From contig NZ_CP012839.1 of the NCBI RefSeq assembly GCF_002073895.1, forward strand, positions 20,464 through 84,463: a stretch of 64,000 nt of DNA, written 5' to 3'. The translations under genes and the position numbers were made by a program. The first letter of the stretch is position 1. Every line of letters starts with the position of its first letter. Positions 38,216 through 47,959 of this stretch are shown piece by piece. Source of the stretch: Candidatus Riesia pediculischaeffi. GTDB lineage: Bacteria > Pseudomonadota > Gammaproteobacteria > Enterobacterales > Enterobacteriaceae. Below the pieces are notes generated by a model, which saw only the letters and a program-made list of their open reading frames with translations, was not told the origin of the DNA and ran no database searches.

Positions 38216-39189
38216 TTTTCATAAAACCAAGTGATTAACAAAAAGATTAATTTCTATGAAATTTAATTTTAAACAAGCTGATCTAAAAAGATAATATTAT
38301 TTGTTTTTATAACAACTTACGATTTACTTTATGAATCGACAACATTAAAAAAAATATTCTCTTATAATCGTGCTATAAATTAAAGTTCTTTTTTCTGTGG
38401 TGATACTTACTTGAAAAATATCTGAGATATTTCTTTTCTTTTGAATGTAATACTTACTGAGATAAATAATAAAAAAATCATAGTTCATTAATATTTTTTT
38501 TGAAAAAAATTTTTCTATTTAATGAATAGATTCATGAAGTACTAACTTTCGTCAACACAATTGAAACTCCAAATTTTTATAATTTAAAATGATCGTCAGT
38601 TTAACGCTTATATTTTTCATACAACAAATTGTCTTTAAATAAAATAATTGTGCGGAATTACACCAGAAAATTTTTCATATCACATATCTATCCGTATAAG
38701 AAAAACCTAAAAAATAACAAGAACCGTTACCACATTTAAGGAATTTATAACGAAAAATTGTAAATTTTTTAATATACAAGAATACATCCAAAAACTTGAC
38801 AGATTCGAAAAATTGCTCTTTTATAAATATCACATAGAATAATTTTTTTTCTACTTATTCACAAAGACCTTAAAAATCAATCATATAAATATTTACCAAC
38901 GTAGAAATAGTATCATCAACATTTTTCGATCTATTAAGTAATGATAAATGCTATCACAGTGCTAAATTTCTACAATCTTTTTAAAAAATTAAAAATAAAA
39001 GTACAAAAAAATTTTCATACAAATTTTTTATTTATAGAAACATTTTGATTTTTAAAATATAAAATAAATATTATTGTGATCCGCATGAAAACTTACAAAG
39101 TTTAGAAAATTATTTAAGTTAATTTTCAAAAATTTCAAAAAAAAGTAATATCTTAAAAATAATTTTTTATAATAAATGATAGTAGATCT
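38216..39189. other. Long spacer between aroK and pit
   Basis: This holds 974 bases, extremely A+T-rich, with no recognisable protein, tRNA or other RNA gene. It separates divergent genes and is a rearrangement boundary relative to E. coli. TTGACA near 38797 lies 17 to 21 bases before T/A boxes, which may be chance in this composition. Confidence 0.5.
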
Positions 39190-40674
39190 ATGTTACATGA
39201 ATTCATTACTTTAGACTACCGTACTTATGTACTTCTACCGTTAGCATTACTTTTTGTACTAATATATGAATTGATTAACGGATTTCATGATACAGCAAAT
39301 GCAGTAACCACAATCATTTATACCAGATCTATGAAAGCTGAGACAGCTGTAATAATCTCTGGAATTTTCAATTTTTTTGGCGTAATTTTTGGAGGATTAA
39401 GTGTAGCTTATTCCGTTATAGAACTATTACCCTTGGATTCTCTATTAAATGCAAATGAAACAAAAAATCTAACAGCCATAATTTTTTCTATTTTATTTTC
39501 TTCAATTCTTTGGAATATTGGAACTTGGTATTTTGGATTACCTAGTTCAAGTTCGCATACTTTATTCGGAACAATTTTTGGTGTGATCATTGCAGATTCA
39601 TTTATTGCTGATAAACTTATATTGGATACGTTAAACTTAGAAAAAATTTCTGAAGTTTTATTATCTCTGTTTCTTTCTCCAATTATTGGAATTGTACTGT
39701 CTGGAATACTAATGTTTTACCTTCGAAAATGTTGGAAACATACGGAAAACCATAGAAAAATTCATTTAACACCAACAGAAAGAAATGAGAAATATGGAAA
39801 AAAGAATCCACCATTCTTAATAAGAATAACGTTAATTTTATCTTCCATAGGAGTTAGTTTTTCGCATGGATCTAACGATGGACAAAAAGGAATAGGATTG
39901 ATCATGCTGATCCTGATTGGAATCACTCCTTCAAAGTTTTCTCTGAACATGCAAGCTAATTGTTACGACATATCTAAGATGTACGACGCTATTGTAGATT
40001 TAAAAAAATACTGTGAAAATCATCAATATGAGGTCAATTCAATTGCAGAAAAGTTACACAAATCAAAGAAATGGAGAAACAAATGTTATTTTCAAAATTT
40101 TTCTTGTGTAAAGGAGACAATGCGTAAAACATTACATATTATTAAAGACATTAAAACATATTCTGTATTAAAACCTCAACAGAGAAATCAGGTTCGAAAA
40201 TCTCTAACTTGCTTATCAGACATAACCTCAAGTATTATAAAATTATCTAGTATACAAAAAAAAGATGTCATTCTTTTAAAAAATTTAAAAAAAAGCTTGC
40301 TAAGAACAGTTGAGTATGCTCCACTGTGGACAGTGGTAATAATCGCTTTAACTCTATCCCTTGGTACGATAATAGGTTGGAAAAAGTCTGTGATTACAAT
40401 CGGGGAAAAAATAGGAAAAAAAGGTATGACTTATGCTCAAGGAGTTTCTGCACAAATTACTACTGCTTTTTCCGTAGGTATTGCAAGTTATTCTGGAATA
40501 CCAGTGTCTACAACTCAAGTTTTGTCTTCTGCTGTCATTGGATCTATGATTGTAGATAAAAAAAAAATACAAACAAGGACTATTAGAAATATTTTTTTAA
40601 CATGGATATTCACGGTACCGTTTTCTGTTACCTTATCTGGTGTTTTCTATATATCTCTTTCAAAGATAATTTAA
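39190..40674 (+). CDS. pitA: Low-affinity inorganic phosphate transporter (PitA type)
   Basis: PitA brings metal-phosphate into the cell with protons. The 494-residue product (E. coli 499) carries the two repeats of the PiT family: 'ELINGFHDTANAVTTIIYT' near residue 27 and 'GVSFSHGSNDGQKGIGLIM' near 224. 'WYFGLPSSSSHTLFG' near 113 and 'GIASYSGIPVSTTQVLSSAVIGS' near 433 also match. About ten hydrophobic segments surround a hydrophilic central loop (residues 255-370). Minor replacement: THVLSS of E. coli is TQVLSS here. No interruption is seen. Confidence 0.95.
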   Translation: MLHEFITLDYRTYVLLPLALLFVLIYELINGFHDTANAVTTIIYTRSMKAETAVIISGIFNFFGVIFGGLSVAYSVIELLPLDSLLNANETKNLTAIIFSILFSSILWNIGTWYFGLPSSSSHTLFGTIFGVIIADSFIADKLILDTLNLEKISEVLLSLFLSPIIGIVLSGILMFYLRKCWKHTENHRKIHLTPTERNEKYGKKNPPFLIRITLILSSIGVSFSHGSNDGQKGIGLIMLILIGITPSKFSLNMQANCYDISKMYDAIVDLKKYCENHQYEVNSIAEKLHKSKKWRNKCYFQNFSCVKETMRKTLHIIKDIKTYSVLKPQQRNQVRKSLTCLSDITSSIIKLSSIQKKDVILLKNLKKSLLRTVEYAPLWTVVIIALTLSLGTIIGWKKSVITIGEKIGKKGMTYAQGVSAQITTAFSVGIASYSGIPVSTTQVLSSAVIGSMIVDKKKIQTRTIRNIFLTWIFTVPFSVTLSGVFYISLSKII

Positions 40675-40843
40675 ATTCGATAGATTAAAAATATTTCGAT
40701 CAATTAATCCGATTCACAGCTAAACAAAAATATTGAAGTAATATTCGAAAGTGTTACAAGTACTATTTCTTTTTGTTCTGTTAAAAAAAATATATCATTT
40801 TGCCAATTTTTTAAATTTCGTTAAAAGGATAACATGAGGAGAT

Positions 40844-42187
40844 ATGAAAGACTTTTTATTATCAAACTTTCTAAATTCATTCAGTGTAAAATATAAATAT
40901 CAACCAGAATTTCATCAATCAGTAAAAAAATTCTTGTTGTCAATCTCTTCTTTTTTACAAGATAATTCACAATATCAAGATGTTTCTTTATTAACACGAT
41001 TAACTGAACCTGAACGAATAATACAATTTAGAATCTGTTGGATGGACGATTTAGGAGATATTCAGGTTAACACAGGTTGGAGAGTTCAATTTAATTCTGC
41101 AATTGGCCCATTTAAAGGAGGAATTCGATTTCACCAATCAGTAAATACATCGATCTTAAAATTTCTTGCTTTTGAACAAACTTTCAAAAATGCGCTTACC
41201 AATTTTCCAATTGGAGGAGGAAAAGGAGGATCTGATTTTAATCCTAAAGGGAAGAGTAAAATGGAAATTACAAGATTCTGTCAATCATTTGTTTTAAATT
41301 TATACAAATATTTAGGAACAAATGTGGATATTCCAGCAGGAGATATAGGAGTGAGTCATTTTGAAATAGACCTTATGGTCGGAATGATGAAGAAGATACT
41401 CGGAGACTCTTCATGCGTATTTACTGGAAAAGGACTATCTATATTTGGCAGTCAGTTAAGAAAAGAATCTACTGGATATGGGGTGATATATTTCACTGAG
41501 TTAGTTTTAAATTATCATAATCGATCAATAAAAGGGAAAAAAATATCGATTTCTGGTTCTGGAAATGTTGCCATATACGCGATTGAAAAATGTATAGAAT
41601 TTGGCGCAAAAGTTATTACAGCATCAGATTCCAATGGAACAGTTGTAGATTTGGATGGATTTAATTTGGAAAAGTTGAACAGACTAAAAACTATCAAGAA
41701 TGAGATACGCGGAAGAATTCAACAATATGCTTCGGAACTTAACCTAACTTATCTTAAAAATCAATCTCCATGGTCCATTCCTTCGGATATAGCTATCCCT
41801 TGTGCTACTCAAAACGAAATTGATGAGATTGATGCAAAATTGATGATAAAAAACGATGTTCAAATGATAGTTGAAGGATCTAATATGCCAGTTACGGAAA
41901 AAGCTATTCACTTATTTGAACTAGCTAATATTTTATTCATTCCAGGGAAAATAGCTAACTCTGGAGGAGTGATAGTTTCTATCTTAGAAAAAGTACAAAA
42001 TTCTACATATTCTGTATGGAAACGTAATAAAGTGGAAAAGAAATTAAAAGAAGTCATAAAAAATACTCACAAAATGTGTGTAGAATACGGAAAGAAGAAG
42101 AGTACAGTTGACTATGTCAAAGGAGCAAACATTGCTGCTTTTGTTAAAGTTGCTGAAGCAATGATCTCTCAAGGAATGATTAACTAA
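40844..42187 (+). CDS. gdhA: NADP-specific glutamate dehydrogenase
   Basis: GdhA makes glutamate from 2-oxoglutarate, ammonia and NADPH. At 447 residues it has exactly the E. coli length. Motifs include 'GWRVQFNSAIGPFKGGIRFH' near residue 87, the catalytic lysine region 'NFPIGGGKGGSDFNPKG' near 123, 'DIPAGDIGVS' near 164 and the Rossmann 'SISGSGNVAIYAIEK' near 231. A very good RBS (GAGGAG) precedes the ATG. It gives the symbiont a way to assimilate ammonia from the host's nitrogen-rich diet and supplies glutamate for MurI. Confidence 0.97.
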   Translation: MKDFLLSNFLNSFSVKYKYQPEFHQSVKKFLLSISSFLQDNSQYQDVSLLTRLTEPERIIQFRICWMDDLGDIQVNTGWRVQFNSAIGPFKGGIRFHQSVNTSILKFLAFEQTFKNALTNFPIGGGKGGSDFNPKGKSKMEITRFCQSFVLNLYKYLGTNVDIPAGDIGVSHFEIDLMVGMMKKILGDSSCVFTGKGLSIFGSQLRKESTGYGVIYFTELVLNYHNRSIKGKKISISGSGNVAIYAIEKCIEFGAKVITASDSNGTVVDLDGFNLEKLNRLKTIKNEIRGRIQQYASELNLTYLKNQSPWSIPSDIAIPCATQNEIDEIDAKLMIKNDVQMIVEGSNMPVTEKAIHLFELANILFIPGKIANSGGVIVSILEKVQNSTYSVWKRNKVEKKLKEVIKNTHKMCVEYGKKKSTVDYVKGANIAAFVKVAEAMISQGMIN

Positions 42188-42236
42188 GATAAAAGTATTT
42201 GATAAAGTTCTCGTTAATTTCGTAAAAATGTCGATA

Positions 42237-42318
42237 GCCGAAGTGGCGAAATAGGAAAACGCAATTGATTCAAAATCAATCACCTTATGGTTTGTCGGTT
42301 CGAATCCGATCTTCGGCA
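42237..42318 (+). tRNA. tRNA-Leu (CAA)
   Basis: The acceptor stem GCCGAAG (42237-42243) pairs fully with CTTCGGC (42311-42317), with discriminator A73. The anticodon stem ATTGA/TCAAT encloses TTCAAAA with anticodon CAA, reading UUG. A long variable arm, typical of class II tRNAs, and a T-arm with GGTTCGAATCC are present. The 3' CCA is not encoded, so CCA addition is needed. Confidence 0.93.
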
Positions 42319-42438
42319 AAAGAATCATATGGAATACTATATATTAATTTATTTTAAAATAATCCATATGGAAACGGTATCAAATAATTTTCAAGGATTC
42401 TCAAATAATACGTAATGTTTAATTTGCTGTAATTTAAA

Positions 42439-42917
42439 ATGACCAGAATCAACGTAGTTCATCCAAATTATTTATGTGATCAACATTTACTATCTGAAAA
42501 CAGAGAGATCGTAAGGTAAGGATACCTCATTATATTGCGAAAAAAAACGGATCGGTAAAGATATCTAAAGAACCTCGATACATTTTAGGAAGAGGACATG
42601 TCACTTTTTTCAGAGATAAGTTGTTATTTTTATATACAAGATACATTTCCATACAGAAAGAGTGTATCCAACGTGGATTCAGAGTAAGTTTCAGATGGCC
42701 TGAAATAACAATGAACTATCTTAATCTTTGGAATGATTATACAGTTAATGAGAATGATATGAAAAAAAATATAGAAAGAATACATGAGAAGATGCCTTTT
42801 CGTCCGAGATTTTCTAAAAAATCTAAAGGGGTAAATTTGCGTTCTCTACTACATCTTGATCAAAAATTTGAAATCTATATCACGAAATTTTTAATTAACA
42901 AAAAAATCGATCAATGA
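42439..42917 (+). pseudogene. Pyrimidine-dimer DNA glycosylase (T4 DenV family), frameshifted
   Basis: T4 endonuclease V (PF03013) cuts DNA at UV-induced pyrimidine dimers. The first frame gives 'MTRINVVHPNYLCDQHLL' then 'SENREIVR' and stops. It keeps Thr2, whose amino group is the nucleophile, and Glu23, the catalytic acid in T4. The second frame continues '[15 protein letters not shown]', '[22 protein letters not shown]' and 'ECIQRGF', to '[14 protein letters not shown]' and a stop at 42917. The break is a tandem TAAGG duplication at 42512-42521. Removing one copy restores 157 residues. The family is absent from E. coli K-12 but occurs in other gammaproteobacteria and phages. Light-driven damage is unlikely inside an insect, so loss is plausible. 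Confidence 0.85.
42512..42521 (+). repeat. Tandem TAAGG duplication breaking the DenV-type gene
   Basis: TAAGG occurs twice in direct succession. The upstream copy ends with the stop TAA of frame 1 formed by the second copy. Deleting either copy joins 'EIVR' to 'IPHYIA' in frame, so replication slippage is the simplest cause. Confidence 0.8.
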
Positions 42918-43241
42918 AATATTTTAACCTAACAGTTTTATTCGATTCAGAATTAAATATTCTGAAAAAATAATTCTGCTAAATCAATTAATAATATTGA
43001 ACAATTCTTGTTAAAAATTTATATAGTTTCTTTATCTTTATTTATGTATCGTGTTCTGATATGTTTTCGAGTTGAAATAAACATCTGGTAAATTATTCTT
43101 TAATTTCAATGTAGAAGAATATATAAATATGGTTCGCATGTTTTTGGATATATGATAATACTTAAAAGATGAAACAACAATTAAGATGATCTTATTCTTT
43201 ATTTTTATCATTTCTTGTTCAAAAGATAGGAGCAAATTTTG
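42918..43241. other. Spacer before the alanine symporter gene
   Basis: This holds 324 A+T-rich bases with no recognisable gene. The only clear element is the AGGAG ribosome binding site at 43228-43232 for the following gene, nine bases before its ATG. Confidence 0.5.
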
Positions 43242-44660
43242 ATGCAATTAATTGATAAATTAAATAATTTTTTGTGGAGTTATTTACTTACTTACTTTTT
43301 AATTTTGATAGGATTATATCTTACTGTTGGTACCAGATTCGTTCAGATAAAAAACTTCTTCCATATGTTTACAATATTAAAAGGAAGCAATAGATCAAAT
43401 AAATTTGGAATATCTTCATTTCAAGCTTTATGCACAACGTTAGCTTCTAGAGTCGGAACTGGAAATCTTACAGGAGTTGCTATCGCATTAAATTTAGGTG
43501 GAATAGGATCCATTTTTTGGATGTGGATCGCTGCGATGATAGGAATGGCAACATCCTTTTCAGAAAGTACACTTGCACAGGTTTACAAAATTATAGATAA
43601 AAAAGGACATTATTATGGAGGACCAGCTTATTATATAGAAAAAGGTTTGAATATGAGATGGATGGGAGTTTTGTTCTCCATACTTTTAATTATTTCTTTT
43701 GGTTTAGTATTTAATTCTGTTCAATCAAACTCCATTGTAAAAGCAGTTTCTTTAGCGTTTAACATAAACTCATTACATATCGGAACATGGATATCAATAA
43801 CTTGTGGAATCATTATATTCGGAGGATCACGATCTGTATCAAGAATATCTGAATTTATTGTACCTTTCATGGCAATGTCTTACTTGTCACTTTCCTGCTG
43901 GGCAATCAGTCAAAACGTAGGTCAAATTTTTGAAGTATTATTTTTAATCATAAAAAATGCTTTTGGTACAAAAGAAGCTTGCAGTGGAATGGTAGGATAT
44001 AGCATCTCTCAAGTAATGACTCAAGGAATTAAGAGAGGACTTTTTTCAAATGAAGCTGGAATGGGATCTACTCCGAATGCAGCTGCTTCAGCTTCTCCTT
44101 ATCCTCCACATCCAGTATCCCAAGGATATATTCAAATGTTAGGCGTATTTGTAGATACTATGATAATCTGCAGCACAACAGCTTTTTTAATTATTTTTTC
44201 TGGGGTATTAAATGATACGAATCGCTGTCTCAATGGAATTGAACTTACACAATTAGCTATTTCCTATTTTTTTGGAGATTTTGGAAAAGTTTTCATAGCA
44301 GTTTCAACCTTTTTCTTTTCTTTTACATCAATAATTTCGAACTATTGTTATGCCGAAAGCAACATGATTTTCTTAAAAAGGAACAATGCTCATTCTTTGT
44401 TCATCTTAAAAATAGGAACTTTGATCATGATTATTTTCGGAACGTACGCAGAAACTCCGTTGGTTTGGAAGTTGGCAGATATTTCTATGGGTTGCATGGC
44501 CATAATTAACCTAACTGCAATTTTTATGTTATCTAAACTAATATTTGTGTTAACTAAAGATTATAATTCCCAAAGAAGAGAAGGTAAAATACCAGTCTTT
44601 GATGCGAAAAAATATCCTAAAATACGAATTAAGAATGATGTATGGAAAAATATAAAATAG
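43242..44660 (+). CDS. Sodium:alanine/glycine symporter (AGCS family)
   Basis: The product is a 472-residue inner-membrane carrier that takes up alanine or glycine with sodium, close to E. coli YaaJ and AlsT-type proteins. Family signatures include 'SSFQALCTTLASRVGTGNLTGVAIAL' near residue 58, 'GMATSFSESTLAQVY' near 100, 'GGPAYYIEKGLNMRWMG' near 124 and 'GLFSNEAGMGSTPNAAASAS' near 265. About eleven hydrophobic segments can be seen. The ATG at 43242 is chosen because AGGAG lies nine bases before it; an adjacent TTG at 43239 extends the frame by one codon. It probably imports host alanine, which BioF and cell-wall synthesis use. Confidence 0.92.
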   Translation: MQLIDKLNNFLWSYLLTYFLILIGLYLTVGTRFVQIKNFFHMFTILKGSNRSNKFGISSFQALCTTLASRVGTGNLTGVAIALNLGGIGSIFWMWIAAMIGMATSFSESTLAQVYKIIDKKGHYYGGPAYYIEKGLNMRWMGVLFSILLIISFGLVFNSVQSNSIVKAVSLAFNINSLHIGTWISITCGIIIFGGSRSVSRISEFIVPFMAMSYLSLSCWAISQNVGQIFEVLFLIIKNAFGTKEACSGMVGYSISQVMTQGIKRGLFSNEAGMGSTPNAAASASPYPPHPVSQGYIQMLGVFVDTMIICSTTAFLIIFSGVLNDTNRCLNGIELTQLAISYFFGDFGKVFIAVSTFFFSFTSIISNYCYAESNMIFLKRNNAHSLFILKIGTLIMIIFGTYAETPLVWKLADISMGCMAIINLTAIFMLSKLIFVLTKDYNSQRREGKIPVFDAKKYPKIRIKNDVWKNIK

Positions 44661-44857
44661 CGACAATTTCTTCTTGAATAATATAATATTTAGTTTTGAT
44701 TGAATGTTTTTCTAGGATTAGAAAATATATTGTTTAATTAAATAACATAATTGAATGCTGTCGAATGAGAAGATAAAACCATATGTATTCAATTTAATAT
44801 ATTTATTTTATTTTATGATATTTATGAATTTTATAAGATGAATCGAAGAGGTTAACT

Positions 44858-46330
44858 GTGTCTTTAAAAGACAACATTTGTAATTTTAATCTGCTAAAAC
44901 AACCAAAACCTTTTTATTTAATTTTTTCAATAGAACTTTGGGAAAGATTTAGTTTTTACGGATTACAAGGAATTCTAACAATCTATTTAACTAAAATCTT
45001 AAACATGTCTGAAGATGCAGCTTTTTCTTTATTTTCGGCTTTTATAGCTTTAGTGTATGGTTTCGTAGCCGTTGGAGGATGGATAGGAGATAAGATACTA
45101 GGATCTAAAAGAGTTATTATACTAGGAACCTTAACATTAATTTTAGGATATTCTTTAATCGCATTCTCTAAAAATAAAATCTTTCTAATATATTTTGGAC
45201 TATCTTGCATTTCTGTAGGGAACGGATTGTTCAAATCTAATCCTTCCTCGTTACTCTCTTCTTGTTATGACAAAAAAGATGCTCGATTAGATGGAGCATT
45301 CACGATGTATTATATGTCAATTAACATTGGATCATTTTTATCGATGTTGACTACTCCAGTATTGGCAAAGATTTATGGATGGAACATAGCCTTCTCTTTA
45401 AGCGTATTTGGTCTTTTGGTTACTTTATTAGTGTTCTTATCCTTTAAAGGATTGATAAAGAATATAGGATCTTATCCAGATTTTCAAAGTATATCTTCAA
45501 AAACATATTTTTTTACGATTTCTGGAATTATTGTACTAATACTGATATCTAATTGGTTACTTTATAATTTAAAAGTTATCAAGATCGTTCTTATGATACT
45601 TTCGATGATCATCGTCATAAAGTTTATACAAGAAACGGTCTTAATGAAACGTTCAGATCGTTTAAAAATGTTAATTATATCTATTTTAACGATTGAAGCG
45701 TTGATTTTTTTCGTCTTATATGGACAGATGCCAATGTCTATAAACTTTTTTGCAGCACATAATGTAAAAAACACTATCTTTGGATTTCCGATAGAATCGG
45801 CGCAATATCAATCATTAAATCCTTTTTGGATTATTATTTTTAGTCCAATTTTGTCGAGAATATATGATAAAACAGGAAAATATTTAATGATCTCATACAA
45901 ATTTGCGATTGGAATGATCTTTTGCTCAATATCTTTCCTCATTTTGCCAATAGGATCAATATTTTCTGAATGTGGAATTGTATCTCCTTTATGGTTGATA
46001 TTCTCTTATGCTTCTCAAGGAATTGGAGAGCTCATGATTTCTGGGCTAGGATTATCCATGATTGCTCAATTTTCTCCGAGAAGACTGATGGGTTTTATAA
46101 TGGGTATTTGGTTTTTAACCAATTCTGTTTCTTCTTTCATATCTGGATATATTTCCTCCTTGACAGCTTTTCCTGAAGGGATTGTGACTGATCCGATAGA
46201 ATCGTTAAAAGTATACGATTCAGTTTTCACTAAAATAGGAATAATTAGCCTGATCATTTCGATTATTATGTTGTATACCGCTCCTTATTTAAATCGCATA
46301 ATCTTATTAAAAACTCAAGATAAACAATGA
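44858..46330 (+). CDS. dtpA: Proton-dependent di-/tripeptide permease (POT family)
   Basis: DtpA imports small peptides with protons. The 490-residue protein starts at a GTG with GAAGAGG nine bases upstream. It has the ExxERF motif in 'LIFSIELWERFSFYGLQG' near residue 27, then 'GGWIGDKILGSKRVI', 'VGNGLFKSNPSSLLSSCYDKKDARLDGAFTMYYMSINIGSF' and 'SQGIGELMISGLGLSMIAQFSPRRLMGFIMG'. The N-terminus ('LLKQPKPFYLIFSIELWERF') is closer to E. coli DtpA (TppB) than to DtpB. About fourteen hydrophobic segments are present. It is a cheap way to gain host amino acids when biosynthesis has been lost. Confidence 0.94.
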   Translation: MSLKDNICNFNLLKQPKPFYLIFSIELWERFSFYGLQGILTIYLTKILNMSEDAAFSLFSAFIALVYGFVAVGGWIGDKILGSKRVIILGTLTLILGYSLIAFSKNKIFLIYFGLSCISVGNGLFKSNPSSLLSSCYDKKDARLDGAFTMYYMSINIGSFLSMLTTPVLAKIYGWNIAFSLSVFGLLVTLLVFLSFKGLIKNIGSYPDFQSISSKTYFFTISGIIVLILISNWLLYNLKVIKIVLMILSMIIVIKFIQETVLMKRSDRLKMLIISILTIEALIFFVLYGQMPMSINFFAAHNVKNTIFGFPIESAQYQSLNPFWIIIFSPILSRIYDKTGKYLMISYKFAIGMIFCSISFLILPIGSIFSECGIVSPLWLIFSYASQGIGELMISGLGLSMIAQFSPRRLMGFIMGIWFLTNSVSSFISGYISSLTAFPEGIVTDPIESLKVYDSVFTKIGIISLIISIIMLYTAPYLNRIILLKTQDKQ

Positions 46331-46849
46331 AATATGACGTTTATTATTTTATCAACAAGATACTTTTTAATATTATTGAAATTGAATAAGATCAAAAATT
46401 TTTAGGGTAAAAATGTTGTGATATACACAATATCTCGCTGTGTAATCAACCAAATATCAATCAACCATCTGAAATAATTGCGATATCCCTCATTGAGGAA
46501 AGATATATACATCATATATATTTTTTATTTAAGGGATTAATAATGAACCATCATATTAAAGAAGTGAGCAATGTAGGAAATATTAAGTTTATTGATTAGA
46601 TATAAAAGTTATTATGCAACTTATAATACAATTTTAAGTAATGTAGACGAGCATGATTAACATCTTATTCTTTTAAAGCATGATTTCGTTATTATGATGA
46701 TTTTTATGATATGATTCTATTAATTTAACTGTTGAACCTACGGATAAATAAACGTTTTTATCGATCATTTATAAACTTACAACATAAAATAGATACTTTT
46801 ATAAAATATATTTAACAACATTTCTTAAGGATCATACAAAAATCTTTTA
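46331..46849. other. Spacer between dtpA and pgsA
   Basis: This holds 519 bases with no recognisable gene. In E. coli uvrC lies directly before pgsA, so this is probably its remnant. A short hairpin CCTC-ATT-GAGG occurs at 46488-46498, flanked by partly complementary ATATC/GATAT, but no T run follows. Confidence 0.5.
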
Positions 46850-47389
46850 ATGCGACTGCATCCAACTTTATTAACATTTTTTAGAGTGATTCTAACTCCT
46901 TTTTTAATAGCATTTTTTTATCTCCCTTTCTACTGGTCTCATGTAACATGTGTAATAATATTTATATTCGCAGCAGTAACAGATCTATTCGATGGATTTT
47001 TAGCCAGATATTTTGAAAAAACTACAAAATTAGGTACCTTTTTAGATCCGGTTGCAGATAAAATCATGATAGTTAGTTCACTTATACTGATTACCGACTG
47101 GTATCATGTTTGGTGGATAACTTTACCATCTATCGTATCAATAGTTAGAGAGATCATCATTTCATCTCTTCGAGAATGGATAGCAGAAACTAAAGAGAGA
47201 AGATACGTGTCAGTCTCTTTGATAGGAAAATGGAAAACTTTTTTTCAGATGGTATCATTGATCGGAATGCTTTCAAAAGTGGATGGTACGATGTTATTTT
47301 TTTCAACGATACTTCTTTACTTTTCTGTTTTTTTAACATATTGGTCCATAGCTCAATATTTTCGATCTATTTGGAATTTTCTGAGATAG
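46850..47389 (+). CDS. pgsA: CDP-diacylglycerol-glycerol-3-phosphate phosphatidyltransferase
   Basis: PgsA makes phosphatidylglycerol phosphate, the committed step to acidic phospholipids. The 179-residue inner-membrane protein (E. coli 182) has the CDP-alcohol phosphotransferase signature 'DLFDGFLARYFEKTTKLGTFLDPVADK' at about residues 45-71, with all three aspartates, and 'REIIISSLREW' near 100. Four hydrophobic segments are visible. As in E. coli, tRNA-Cys and tRNA-Leu follow on the same strand, but the tRNA-Gly (glyW) that comes first there is missing. Confidence 0.95.
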   Translation: MRLHPTLLTFFRVILTPFLIAFFYLPFYWSHVTCVIIFIFAAVTDLFDGFLARYFEKTTKLGTFLDPVADKIMIVSSLILITDWYHVWWITLPSIVSIVREIIISSLREWIAETKERRYVSVSLIGKWKTFFQMVSLIGMLSKVDGTMLFFSTILLYFSVFLTYWSIAQYFRSIWNFLR

Positions 47390-47473
47390 TAGTAAACTAT
47401 CGTATGGCATCAAAACTACATCTTATACCAAAATGAGTATTTTATGTTACAATTCTTCTTTCATTACATAGAC

Positions 47474-47546
47474 GGCGTATTGGCAGAATGGTATCATGCA
47501 TCGGATTGCAAATCCGAACAACTCGGTTCGATTCCGGGATACGCCT
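47474..47546 (+). tRNA. cysT: tRNA-Cys (GCA)
   Basis: The acceptor stem GGCGTAT pairs with ATACGCC, and the discriminator is U73, the identity base of tRNA-Cys. The anticodon stem TCGGA/TCCGA encloses TTGCAAA with anticodon GCA. The T-arm contains GGTTCGATTCC. No 3' CCA is encoded. Its place after pgsA matches the E. coli glyW-cysT-leuZ cluster. Confidence 0.95.
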
Positions 47547-47582
47547 TAACCAACTTCTCCTTATAAAAAATATTATATATCT

Positions 47583-47668
47583 GCCCAGATGGTGAAATTG
47601 GTATACACAAGGGACTTAAAATCCCTTGACCTACTTTGGTCGTGCGGGTTCGATCCCCGCTCTGGGTA
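47583..47668 (+). tRNA. leuZ: tRNA-Leu (TAA)
   Basis: The acceptor stem GCCCAGA (47583-47589) pairs with TCTGGGT (47661-47667), with one G-T pair, and A73 follows. The anticodon stem AGGGA/TCCCT encloses CTTAAAA with anticodon TAA, reading UUA, which should be the most used leucine codon here. A long variable arm and T-arm GGTTCGATCCC are present. CCA is not encoded. Position matches E. coli leuZ. Confidence 0.95.
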
Positions 47669-47959
47669 ATAAAAAGATGGACTTGTTATAAAATGAACAT
47701 CTAAATTGAATAGATTCATTGGCGTTGGTTTAAATCGATTTTTATATTTTTATTGATACCTCTGTATCACGGAATCGATCGCTGTATATTTGTATCGAGG
47801 TTGCAATTATTAATTTACCTTTTAAATTCTCCTTGTTTTTTTTGATATTAATCGTTATGACAATGTTTTAAAAGATACAATTATCTCTGATTGAATCTAT
47901 GTTTTTCCAAAAAATGATATATTTTCATCTGATTAAATAGCTTTCATAGAAGACATTAT

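Noticed and set aside
42621-42917. A separate 98-codon hypothetical gene
   Set aside because: It is the 3' part of the frameshifted DenV-family gene that begins at 42439.
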